Virus record (IMG/VR): IMGVR_UViG_3300035684_000073
Coordinates: 1-59,337 of that record
Strand: one strand, 5' to 3'
Origin: a virus
DNA: 59,337 nt
The first letter of the stretch is position 1. Every line of letters starts with the position of its first letter. The position numbers were made by a program, and so were the translations under genes. The notes under the pieces were generated by a model. It did no database searches. It was not told the origin of the DNA and worked only from the letters and a program-made list of their open reading frames with translations. This document shows positions 9,678 to 17,673 of the stretch, piece by piece.

Positions 9678-12600
9678 ATGGGCGCGGCAGCCGAAGCGCT
9701 TCAGCCCGCCGCTCCGTCCACCCCGGCGCGCGCACCCGAGCCTGGCAGCAGCCGCCGCCGCGTTCAGGCCGCGCTCAAGGTTTCCAATCCGAACGATGCC
9801 GCCGAGCGGGAGGCGGAGGCGACTGCGCGCGCCGTGATGACGATGCGCAACCCGGCGATCAGCGCCCGCGCCCGCGTGCCCATGCTCGCCGCGCGGACGC
9901 CTGAATCGGCGCCGCCGCTGAAAGCGAATAAGGACGAGACTTCGCCCGAGACGACCGCGGCGATCAAGTCCCAGCTGGGCGGCGGGCGCCCGCTTCCGCC
10001 GGAGACGCGCGAATTCCTTGAGCCCCGCTTCCGCGCCAGTTTCGCGGGCGTGCGCATCCATACCGGCGGGAAGGCGGAAAATCTCGCGACCCGCCTGGGC
10101 GCCCGCGCCTTTACCTACGGACGCGACATCTTCTTCAATGCCGGCGCCTTCCAGCCCGGCTCGCCCGAGGGCATGGAGCTGATCGCGCATGAGCTGACCC
10201 ACACCATCCAGCAGCGCGAGGTCGTGCAGCGCGAGGTGCGGATCGTGCAGCAGAGCGGGCCGCAGGTGCAGCGCGGCATCGTCAGCGAGGCGCTCGACTG
10301 GATCGCGGACAAGGCCAACGTCATCCCGGGCTACCGGCTGCTGACGATCGTCATCGGCCGCAACCCGATCAACATGTCCAGGGTGGAGCGCAGCGGCGCG
10401 AACATCCTGCGCGCCCTCATCGAATTCATTCCCGGCGGCGGGCTGATCGTTCAGGCGCTCGAGAATCACGGCATCTTCGAGAAGGGCGGCAAGTTCATCG
10501 AGCAGCAGTTCGCGACGCTCGGCGATCTCGGCGGCGCGATGCGCACGGCGCTGATGGAGTTCATCGACTCGCTCGGCTGGCGCGACATCTTCCGGCTCGG
10601 CAGCCTGTGGGGCCGGGCCAAGCGGATCTTCACGGTGCCGGTCGACAAGGCGATCAGCTTCGGGAAAAACCTGGTCTCCGGCATCGCCCAGATCGTCAAG
10701 GATGCGATCGTCAAGCCGCTCGGCCGCTGGGCTGCCGCCAATATTCCGAAATGGGATCTGCTGGTCGGCGTGTTCGGCAAGAACCCGATCTCCGACGAAG
10801 GCCAGAGCCCCGCCTCCTCGCTGATCGGCGGCTTCATGGGGTTGATCGGCCAGAAGGAGATCTGGGACAATATCCAGAAGGGCAATGCCGTCGCGAGGGC
10901 ATGGGCCTGGTTCCAGGGCGCGATGAAGGGGGCGCTCGCGCTGGTCACATCGATCCCGGGCCGGGTGATGAGCACGATCCGGTCGCTGACGATCGTCGAC
11001 CTTGTCACTATCGCCGGCGCCTTCCGCAAGATCCTGGGCGCGTTCAGCAGCTTCGTCGGCGACTTCATGCGGTGGGCGGGCGGCACGGTGCTCAAGCTGC
11101 TCGAGATCATCCTGTCGGTCGTCGCTCCGACCGTGGTTCCCTATCTGAAGAAGGCCGGGGGCGCCTTCTCGTCGATCATCAGGAACCCTGTCGGCTTCGT
11201 CCGGACGCTGGTCCGCGCCGCGATCCAGGGCTTCCGCCAGTTCGCGAGGAATTTCCTCACCCACCTCAAGGCCGCACTGATCGGCTGGCTGGCAGGCGCG
11301 ATGGGCGGCGCCGGCATCTACCTCCCGAGGGGCTTCGGCCTGCTGGAGATCGTCAAGTTCGTCCTCTCGGTCATGGGTCTCACCTGGCCGAACGTCCGCT
11401 CGAAGCTCGTCGCCGCCACGAACGAAACTGTCGTGAAAGCGCTCGAGACCGGGTTCGACGTCGTCCGGACCCTGGTCACGGAAGGACCGGCGGCCGCCTG
11501 GCAGAAGATCGTCGAGACGCTCGCCAATCTCAAGCAGATGGCGATCGACGCGGTCATGGACTTCGTCAAATCCAAGGTCGTCGAGGCCGCCGTGACCAAG
11601 CTGCTGTCCATGCTCAGCCCGGCCGGTGCCTTCATCCAGGCGATCATCGCGATCTATAACACGATCATGTTCTTCGTCGAACGCATCCGCCAGATCGCGC
11701 AGGTGGCGACAGCGTTCATCGACGGGATCGCGGCGATCGCGGCCGGCAATGTCGCGCCGGCCGCGAGCAGGGTCGAGCAGACGATGGCCGGGCTGCTCAC
11801 CTTGGTCATCAGTTTCCTCGCCCGGATCGCCGGCCTCGGCAAGGTGAGCGATGCCGTGCTGGGACTGATCAAGAAGATCCGCGACCCGATCGACAAGGCG
11901 ATCGACAAGGTCGTGGCGTGGATCGTCGCCTCGGCCAAGAAGCTCGGCAGGATCCTGCTCGGCGAGGACCGAAAACCGGTGCCGCCGGCAGCGCGGGAGG
12001 TGCCGAGCGACGGCGAACTGGGCGAGACGGTGGCATTCAGTGCCGAAGACGGAGGCCACCGCCTCTGGGTGGAGAAAAAGGGCGAGAATGCGGAGCTGAT
12101 GCTGGCAAGCACGGTAAAGCCGCTGAGCAAACACCTCGCCGATTTCCGGAAGGACGCGAAGCAGCTCGACGATGAGCCCAAGGCCAAGGTGCTCGGAGCG
12201 ATCGCCACGGCCACGCCGATCACCAAGGGTATCGAAAGCATGACGAAGAAGGCGGCGGGCAAGAAGATCGGGGAGAAGGATCGCGATGCGCTCGACAAGA
12301 AGATCGAAGTGGAAGAGCGCAAGTTGCGGCCGCCGCTCAAAACCATCTTGGATACGCTCAACATGCGAGTTCCGGACCAGGCGACGCTGGTCAAGAAGAA
12401 GTTCACCCCGTCGCCCGGTCTGGCTGCGCACGCCGCCGAATATCTCCGACAGATCAAGCGGCAGGAAGTCGAGATCAACAAGATGACGGTTCACATGTGG
12501 ATCGAGCGGCGGCGCCAGTACGAGCAGTTCAAGAAGCAATCCGACGAGGGGAGTCTCGACGCGAAGGCGAGGCGCGACGCGCGCCAGAAGATGATCGAGA

Positions 12601-13034
12601 CGATCGCGGAGCGGCTGACCTACCCGTGGCACCCGGCTAATCCGCCGCCCGTCGCTGCGCGCGTCGCGCGAATGACGGGAGCGCAAGCCATCGTTGATTC
12701 CATCTTCAAGGCGTCGAAGGTTGGAAACCAGAAAGGCGGCCACTCATTGGGCAATGCGCTGGCGCTGGCAAAGGCGGGAATGAAGCAGCAGGCCGTCCTG
12801 CACGAGCCCGACAAGGTGGCCGGTGGCCGATACAGCAACATCAGCGATGTCGGCCTGGGTCTGGTCAACAGCGACATCGGCGCCAATTGGGGCGGCGCGA
12901 CGATCAAAGGTGTCGCCAAGCCCAATCGAATCGCCTGGGAGATCGAGCAAGAGGTGAAGGCCGAGATGAAGAAAAAGAAGATCAGCCAGGCCCTGTGGCG
13001 CAAGCCGAAGATGAACGTCGACCTGCATCTATAA
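9678..13034 (+). CDS. DUF4157 eCIS cargo protein with C-terminal Ntox15/Tde1-like DNase domain
   Basis: The protein has 1118 residues. Residues about 105-179 form a DUF4157 domain ending in IAHELTHTIQQ, with the zinc-protease motif HELTH at residues 171-175. DUF4157 proteins are typical eCIS-associated cargo. Residues about 200-760 are long hydrophobic and amphipathic helices, such as LVTSIPGRVMSTIRSL, compatible with packing or membrane crossing. Residues about 850-960 are a Lys/Glu-rich helical spacer. The last 110 residues contain GGHSLGNALALAKAG, then LHEPDKVAGG with H1042 and D1045, then VNSDIGANWGG. This order of motifs is that of the Ntox15 nuclease of the type VI effector Tde1 (HxxD). 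I infer a DNA-degrading effector loaded into the particle. The next gene looks like its immunity protein. The family assignment is from remembered motifs. Confidence 0.78.
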   Translation: MGAAAEALQPAAPSTPARAPEPGSSRRRVQAALKVSNPNDAAEREAEATARAVMTMRNPAISARARVPMLAARTPESAPPLKANKDETSPETTAAIKSQLGGGRPLPPETREFLEPRFRASFAGVRIHTGGKAENLATRLGARAFTYGRDIFFNAGAFQPGSPEGMELIAHELTHTIQQREVVQREVRIVQQSGPQVQRGIVSEALDWIADKANVIPGYRLLTIVIGRNPINMSRVERSGANILRALIEFIPGGGLIVQALENHGIFEKGGKFIEQQFATLGDLGGAMRTALMEFIDSLGWRDIFRLGSLWGRAKRIFTVPVDKAISFGKNLVSGIAQIVKDAIVKPLGRWAAANIPKWDLLVGVFGKNPISDEGQSPASSLIGGFMGLIGQKEIWDNIQKGNAVARAWAWFQGAMKGALALVTSIPGRVMSTIRSLTIVDLVTIAGAFRKILGAFSSFVGDFMRWAGGTVLKLLEIILSVVAPTVVPYLKKAGGAFSSIIRNPVGFVRTLVRAAIQGFRQFARNFLTHLKAALIGWLAGAMGGAGIYLPRGFGLLEIVKFVLSVMGLTWPNVRSKLVAATNETVVKALETGFDVVRTLVTEGPAAAWQKIVETLANLKQMAIDAVMDFVKSKVVEAAVTKLLSMLSPAGAFIQAIIAIYNTIMFFVERIRQIAQVATAFIDGIAAIAAGNVAPAASRVEQTMAGLLTLVISFLARIAGLGKVSDAVLGLIKKIRDPIDKAIDKVVAWIVASAKKLGRILLGEDRKPVPPAAREVPSDGELGETVAFSAEDGGHRLWVEKKGENAELMLASTVKPLSKHLADFRKDAKQLDDEPKAKVLGAIATATPITKGIESMTKKAAGKKIGEKDRDALDKKIEVEERKLRPPLKTILDTLNMRVPDQATLVKKKFTPSPGLAAHAAEYLRQIKRQEVEINKMTVHMWIERRRQYEQFKKQSDEGSLDAKARRDARQKMIETIAERLTYPWHPANPPPVAARVARMTGAQAIVDSIFKASKVGNQKGGHSLGNALALAKAGMKQQAVLHEPDKVAGGRYSNISDVGLGLVNSDIGANWGGATIKGVAKPNRIAWEIEQEVKAEMKKKKISQALWRKPKMNVDLHL

Positions 13035-13046
13035 GCGAGACCTCCG

Positions 13047-13631
13047 ATGCCGATCACCCAAGGCCAGGCACTGAAGCAGTTCAAGAAGCAGTATCGCGCC
13101 GACCCGCCTTACAAGAAGTTCACCGAGGAGGACCGGGCGAGGCTCGGCGCGCGCGTCCCCGACATCTTTATCGAGCTTGCAAGCAAGCATGGCTGGTGCT
13201 CGTTCAATCGGCAGCTTCTCTGGCTGTGCGATCCCGACGATTGGAAAGGCGTGGCGAAACCATGGCTGCCGAGCGGCAGCGGCAACCTTCTCGCGCGGAC
13301 GGCTTTTGGAGACATGGTCGTGTCCGCCGGCAAGAAAATCTGGCTGATCCTGCCCCACAGCGCCACGCGTATCCGCCTGAGCGACGATCCCAATTGGGTC
13401 GTTGGGGTCACCCTCGGCGATGCCGGATATGAGGAACTCGCCGAGCTTCCGGAACTGGTCGAGGCGGCGCGCGCGAAGGTCGGCGAACTCGATCGGCAGC
13501 AGATGTACAATTACGCCCCGGCGCTGGCGCTGGGGGGATCGGGGGAGACCTCCGAAGTCGCCAAGGACGACATGAAGGTGGCGCTCAACATCATCCGGCA
13601 GCTCGCGCCGGTCACGGCGCTGGATGACTAG
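13047..13631 (+). CDS. Tdi1/GAD-like immunity protein for the DNase cargo
   Basis: The protein has 194 residues and starts at ATG 12 bases after the cargo gene. The N-terminal half (YKKFTEEDRARLGARVPDIF, then GWCSFNRQLLWLCDP) follows the GAD-like pattern of an acidic start, 'P...W..HGW' and 'LW..DP'. The second half (LLARTAFGDMVVSAGKKIW, then later LPELVEAARAKVGEL) follows the C-terminal domain of the type VI immunity protein Tdi1 (DUF1851). Tdi1 neutralises the DNase Tde1, and the cargo upstream ends in a Tde1-like domain, so the two fit as a toxin/immunity pair. It would act in the cytoplasm by binding the nuclease. Its 3' end overlaps the next gene by 8 bases. Confidence 0.72.
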   Translation: MPITQGQALKQFKKQYRADPPYKKFTEEDRARLGARVPDIFIELASKHGWCSFNRQLLWLCDPDDWKGVAKPWLPSGSGNLLARTAFGDMVVSAGKKIWLILPHSATRIRLSDDPNWVVGVTLGDAGYEELAELPELVEAARAKVGELDRQQMYNYAPALALGGSGETSEVAKDDMKVALNIIRQLAPVTALDD

Positions 13632-15795
13632 CGCGCTGGCTCCGCGCGTGTCCGCCATCATGCCGACGGCGGATCGCCGCCGTTTCGTGCCGGCCGCGGT
13701 CGCGCAGTTTCTCGCGCAGGGCCGCGAGGATGCCGAGCTCGTCATCCTCGACGACGGATCCGACAAGGTCGCGGACCTGATCCCGAGCGATGCCCGCATT
13801 CGCTACTTTCGGGAGGAGGGGCGGCGGGTGCTCGGCGACAAGCGCAACCGGCTCTGCGAGCTGGCCCGGGGGCAGATCATCATACACTGGGACGACGACG
13901 ATTGGCACGCTCCCGACCGGATCGAGCGGCAGCTCGCGGCGCTGGATGCAAGCGGTGCCGACCTCGTCGGGCTGGAGCGGATCGCCTTCCTTGCCGACGA
14001 TGGCGGGCGCGCCTGGGACTATCGCTGGGGCGGGCGAGGGCGCTGGGTCTATGGCGCGACCATGGCCTATCGCCGCGCGCTGTGGGAGCGACGGCGCTTC
14101 GCCAGCATTCGCGCGGGCGAAGATACCCGCTTCGTGCTCGACGCGCGCGGCGCGCGGATCCAGGCCATGGCCGATACGGACTGGATGGTCGCCCGGGTGC
14201 ACGGCGGCAATACCAGCCCGAAGCGGACGCGGGGCGGCTACTGGAGCGAGCGTCCTTCCGGGCCCCTGCTCGAACGGATCGCGACATGGTCGGGCCACGG
14301 CGCGCCGATCGCCGCGCCGCGCCCGCTCGCCAACGTTTATGCGCTGCTCGCGCACGAGCGGCCCGAATGCGTGGTCGATCTGGTGCGCAACCTGCGCTGG
14401 CACGATCGGGTCTCGCCGATTCTTCTCTATGACGGCAGCGCGAGCGGCGGCCTGGTCGACCCGCGCCTCCCCTGGGCTCGCTGGGGCGTGGAGGTCGTGC
14501 CCGGCTCCCGGCCGATGCGCTGGGGCGCGCTGCACGACTTCGCGCTCGACTGCATCGCACATCTGGGGGATCGCACGCACGATTGCCTGACGATCGTCGA
14601 TTCCGATCAGATGATGCTCCGCAAGGACTATCCGCTCCGGCTGGCGATGGAGGGCGGCGTGCCGGGCCTGCTGTCGAGCGATCCGCGGCCGCAGGGGCGC
14701 GGCACGCGCATCCCGCCCGCCGCAACCGCGCAGGCCGAGCGGCCGCTCTGGCAGCCGTTTCTCGACCGGTTCGAGGGCGGAGATGCGGCGTTCGTGCACT
14801 GGACCTTCTGGCCCGCGACGGTGATCGGCGCCGAGTGCGGCCGCGCCGTCGCCGAGCTGTTCAAGGATGCGCAGTTGCAGGCCATCCTCGCGGCATCGCG
14901 GCTCTGGGCAACCGAGGAGATCCTGTTCCCGACGCTCGCCAAGCTGCTCGGCTTTCCGGTGCAGCAAAACCCCTGCCGCGGTGACTGGACGCAATATCGC
15001 CGACGCTGGAGCTCGCGCGACATCGACGCGGCGCGAAGCGATCCGAGCGCCTTCTGGATGCATCCGGTGCCGCGCGCGCTCGACGATCCGCTGCGGCGCC
15101 ATTTGCGGGAGAGGAGCGATCACTACCGGCTTGCCGCCGCGGCGCCGCGACCGGAGCCGAAGGCGGACGAGGCCGTGCTGGCCGAGATGCGGGCGATCCC
15201 CGGCTGGCTCAGCGACGCCGAGGCGATGGCGCTGCTCGTGGCCGCGCGCGGGGCGCTGGCGCGCGAGGGCGCGGCGGGACATCTGGTGGAGATTGGCAGC
15301 CATTGCGGCAAGGCGACCTTGCTGCTCGGCCGCGCCGCGGAGGCCGCCCCGATCGAAGCTCGGGTCAGCGCCATCGACCGGTTCAACGGCGTCACCGGCA
15401 GCCGCGAGGACAAGCTGACGCGCGAGCCGGTGACGCGCGGGCGCTTCGACGGGATGCTGGCCGCGTCCGGGCTCTCGCCCTGGGTGTCGGCCCGCACCGG
15501 CGAAGCCGGCGATCTCGCGACCGGCGAGCCCGTCGACCTCCTGCTCGTCGACGGGCTGCACGATTACCCCGCGGTCGCGGCGGACTTCGCGGCCTTCGAG
15601 CCGGCGCTGACCGGGGCTGCGCGCGTCGCATTTCATGATTATGCCGACTATTTTCCGGGCGTGGTCGCCTTCGTCGACGAGCTCGTCGACGAAGGCGAGT
15701 GGGAAGTGGAAACGGTGGTCGAGAGCCTCTGCATCCTTCGGCGCACCGCGGCGGCGGCGCAGGAGGCGCGGCGGCTGGCGGCGGCGCAGGCATGA
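13624..15795 (+). CDS. glycosyltransferase family 2 / class I SAM methyltransferase fusion
   Basis: The protein has 723 residues. The N-terminal GT-A domain (about 1-230) starts RVSAIMPTADRRRFV and has the metal/nucleotide-sugar motif HWDDDDW (D90-D93). A central part (about 240-500) contains LTIVDSDQMMLRKDYP, a second glycosyltransferase-like acidic motif. The C-terminal domain (about 530-715) is a Methyltransf_24-like SAM methyltransferase: LVEIGSHCGKATLLLG is the SAM-binding loop, LLLVDGLHDYPAV the acidic strand and FHDYADYFPG the late motif. It would transfer a sugar and methylate a glycan. The start overlaps the immunity gene by 8 bases. The possible substrate is the collagen-like fibre, an inference from neighbourhood only. 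Confidence 0.75.
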   Translation: MTSALAPRVSAIMPTADRRRFVPAAVAQFLAQGREDAELVILDDGSDKVADLIPSDARIRYFREEGRRVLGDKRNRLCELARGQIIIHWDDDDWHAPDRIERQLAALDASGADLVGLERIAFLADDGGRAWDYRWGGRGRWVYGATMAYRRALWERRRFASIRAGEDTRFVLDARGARIQAMADTDWMVARVHGGNTSPKRTRGGYWSERPSGPLLERIATWSGHGAPIAAPRPLANVYALLAHERPECVVDLVRNLRWHDRVSPILLYDGSASGGLVDPRLPWARWGVEVVPGSRPMRWGALHDFALDCIAHLGDRTHDCLTIVDSDQMMLRKDYPLRLAMEGGVPGLLSSDPRPQGRGTRIPPAATAQAERPLWQPFLDRFEGGDAAFVHWTFWPATVIGAECGRAVAELFKDAQLQAILAASRLWATEEILFPTLAKLLGFPVQQNPCRGDWTQYRRRWSSRDIDAARSDPSAFWMHPVPRALDDPLRRHLRERSDHYRLAAAAPRPEPKADEAVLAEMRAIPGWLSDAEAMALLVAARGALAREGAAGHLVEIGSHCGKATLLLGRAAEAAPIEARVSAIDRFNGVTGSREDKLTREPVTRGRFDGMLAASGLSPWVSARTGEAGDLATGEPVDLLLVDGLHDYPAVAADFAAFEPALTGAARVAFHDYADYFPGVVAFVDELVDEGEWEVETVVESLCILRRTAAAAQEARRLAAAQA

Positions 15796-16397
15796 CCGCG
15801 CAGGCGCTGCTGAGGCCGCTCGAGATCCTCGCCACGATGCGCCGCATTCCGGGATGGCTGGAGGACGAGGAGGCGGAGCTGCTGATCGCCGGTGCCGCCC
15901 GTGCAACGCGCGGGGAAGGCGCGCGCACCCTGGTCGAGATCGGCAGCTATCAGGGTCGCTCGACCGTCGTGCTCGGCGCGGTGCTGCGCGCCCTCTCGCC
16001 GCACTCGCGGCTTTATGCGATCGATCCGCACGATGGCGTGGTCGGCGCGGCCGACGCGCGCCTCAACCGGGGCTCGCCGACCTTCGATGCGTTCCTCGCG
16101 AACATCGAGGCCGCCGGCGTGCGCGAGCTGGTCGAGCCGGTGCGACGGCTCTCCTACGAGACCGAGCTCGACCGCCCGGTCGAGCTGCTGTTCGTCGACG
16201 GGCTCCACGACCGGCTGAACGTCGAGCGCGATTTCCGCCACTTCGAGCCCCTGCTCGAGCCGGAGGCAGTCGTGCTGTTCCACGATTATGCCGAATATTA
16301 TCCCGGCGTCGTCGAGTTCGTAGACCTGCTCGTGGCGGAGGGAGGATGGCACCCCGCCGCGCAGGCCGGCTCGATGATGATGCTCGAACGCGGCTGA
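15792..16397 (+). CDS. class I SAM-dependent methyltransferase (Methyltransf_24-like)
   Basis: The protein has 201 residues from the ATG that overlaps the preceding stop (ATGA). It aligns by eye along its whole length with the C-terminal domain of the upstream fusion: MRRIPGWLEDEEAELLI matches MRAIPGWLSDAEAMALL, LVEIGSYQGRSTVVLG matches LVEIGSHCGKATLLLG, LLFVDGLHDR matches LLLVDGLHDY, and FHDYAEYYPGVVEFVDLL matches FHDYADYFPGVVAFVDEL. It is therefore a tandem duplicate, possibly methylating a different position of the same glycan. It is the last gene of the injection-system run. Confidence 0.8.
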   Translation: MTAQALLRPLEILATMRRIPGWLEDEEAELLIAGAARATRGEGARTLVEIGSYQGRSTVVLGAVLRALSPHSRLYAIDPHDGVVGAADARLNRGSPTFDAFLANIEAAGVRELVEPVRRLSYETELDRPVELLFVDGLHDRLNVERDFRHFEPLLEPEAVVLFHDYAEYYPGVVEFVDLLVAEGGWHPAAQAGSMMMLERG

Positions 16398-16502
16398 GCT
16401 TCCGGTCCGGCCGCGCGCCGGTCCGCACGTCATGTCGCCCGCGAATAGGCCCAGCAGCCAAAGGCATTCGCGGTCCGGCTCCGGTGCTGCTATTCCCGGC
16501 CG

Positions 16503-17540
16503 ATGCACAGCAGACGAGCCGCCGTTCAGAGCTTCGCCGCATTGGCCGCAGGATTGGCGCTTCCGCTCGGCGGGGCCGCCGCGCAGCCGCTCGGGCGCAG
16601 GCCGCCGCGGCTGCGGCCGGGCGACACGGTCGGCCTGATCGAGCCCGCCGGCTTCACCGCCGACCAGTTCGATCTCGACCTCGTCAAGGAGTCGATCTCG
16701 GCGATGGGCCTGGTGCCCAGGCCGGCGCCGCATCTGATGGCGCGATACGGCTATCTTGCGGGCAAGGACCGGGAGCGGGCCGCCGATGTCAACGCGATGT
16801 ATGCCGACAGCAGCGTGCGCGCGGTGTTCGCGGTGCGCGGCGGCTGGGGGTCGGCCCGGATCCTGCCCTATCTCGACTATCGCCTGATCCGCGCCAATCC
16901 GAAGCTGCTGATCGGCTTCAGCGACATCACGGCCCTGCACATGGCCTTTGCCGCTCGTGCCGGGTTCACGACCATCCACGGGCCCAACGCCGCCAGCTCC
17001 TGGGGGGAGCTGTCCTGGAACTCGCTGCGCAGCATCGCCTTCGCCGGCGAGACGCCGCTCTACGCCAGCCCCGCGGGGACGGAGGACCGCCTGGTCCAGC
17101 GGGTCGGGCGGACCCGCACCTTCCGGCCGGGCAGGGCGACGGGGCGGCTGCTGGGCGGAAATCTCACGGTCCTCACCGCGCTGATGGGAACGCCCTATCT
17201 GCCGGACTTCAGCGGCGCGATCCTGTTCATCGAGGATATCGACGAGGCCGAATACCGGATCGACCGGATGCTGACCCAGCTGGCGCTCGGCGGCGTGCTC
17301 GGGCGGGTGGCGGGCGTCGTGTTCGGCCAGTGCACCGACTGCCGCGCGCGGGGGCCCTCGACCGGCGGCTTCACCCTGTCGGAGGTGCTCCAGCAGCATC
17401 TGGAGCCGCTCGGCGTGCCTGCCTTCCAGGGCGCGCTGATCGGCCATGTCCCCAACCAGTTCAGCCTGCCGGTGGGGATCCGGGCCGAGATCGACGCGGC
17501 GGCGGGCACGATCCGGATCCTGGAACCCGCCGTGGTCTAG
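16503..17540 (+). CDS. ldcA: LD-carboxypeptidase (muramoyltetrapeptide carboxypeptidase), peptidase S66
   Basis: The protein has 345 residues. An N-terminal RR followed by a hydrophobic stretch ending AAAQPLG (residues 1-28) is a signal peptide, possibly Tat type. The mature part starts with LRPGDTVGLIEPAG, the usual S66 opening. The catalytic triad can be placed as S140 in GFSDIT, E244 in FIEDIDEAEY and H315 in IGHVPNQF, with spacing like that known for LdcA enzymes. It trims the terminal D-alanine from tetrapeptide stems in murein recycling, and the signal peptide suggests that this copy acts in the periplasm. It is a single gene, 105 bases after the injection-system run and 59 bases before a tRNA, and belongs to the host chromosome. 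Confidence 0.88.
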   Translation: MHSRRAAVQSFAALAAGLALPLGGAAAQPLGRRPPRLRPGDTVGLIEPAGFTADQFDLDLVKESISAMGLVPRPAPHLMARYGYLAGKDRERAADVNAMYADSSVRAVFAVRGGWGSARILPYLDYRLIRANPKLLIGFSDITALHMAFAARAGFTTIHGPNAASSWGELSWNSLRSIAFAGETPLYASPAGTEDRLVQRVGRTRTFRPGRATGRLLGGNLTVLTALMGTPYLPDFSGAILFIEDIDEAEYRIDRMLTQLALGGVLGRVAGVVFGQCTDCRARGPSTGGFTLSEVLQQHLEPLGVPAFQGALIGHVPNQFSLPVGIRAEIDAAAGTIRILEPAVV

Positions 17541-17599
17541 CGGAGCGGGTCCGTCCGGGCTTGTCTCGGCGGGTGGTTTCGGGCTAATCGCCAGCCCAT

Positions 17600-17673
17600 G
17601 CGGGCGTAGCATAGTGGTAATGCTCTAGCCTTCCAAGCTAGCTAGGAGGGTTCGATTCCCTTCGCCCGCTCCA
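17600..17673 (+). tRNA. tRNA-Gly(UCC)
   Basis: The cloverleaf can be folded by hand. The acceptor GCGGGCG pairs with CGCCCGC, and CCA is encoded at 17671-17673. The D arm is GCAT/ATGC. The anticodon stem CTAGC/GCTAG encloses the loop CTTCCAA with anticodon TCC at 17632-17634, which reads GGA (Gly). The T arm has the TTCGATT loop. A prophage recombinase gene on the opposite strand ends inside this gene, so it serves as the phage attachment site. Confidence 0.95.
17625..17673. other. left prophage junction (attL) within the tRNA-Gly 3' half
   Basis: The phage recombinase gene runs out of phage DNA and into the 3' half of the tRNA gene. The crossover therefore lies at or within this part, since the tRNA stays intact. 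The core length cannot be set without the right junction, which is not in the window: I found no second copy of the tRNA 3' end up to base 59337. Confidence 0.55.

Noticed and set aside
9342-12743. 1133-codon minus-strand frame opposite the DUF4157 cargo gene
   Set aside because: Extreme Asp/Arg/His repeats mirrored from the + strand codons; no motif. The + strand has HELTH and the HxxD domain.
13612-15906. 764-codon minus-strand frame opposite the glycosyltransferase fusion
   Set aside because: Antisense shadow with biased composition; overlaps a gene with clear enzyme motifs.
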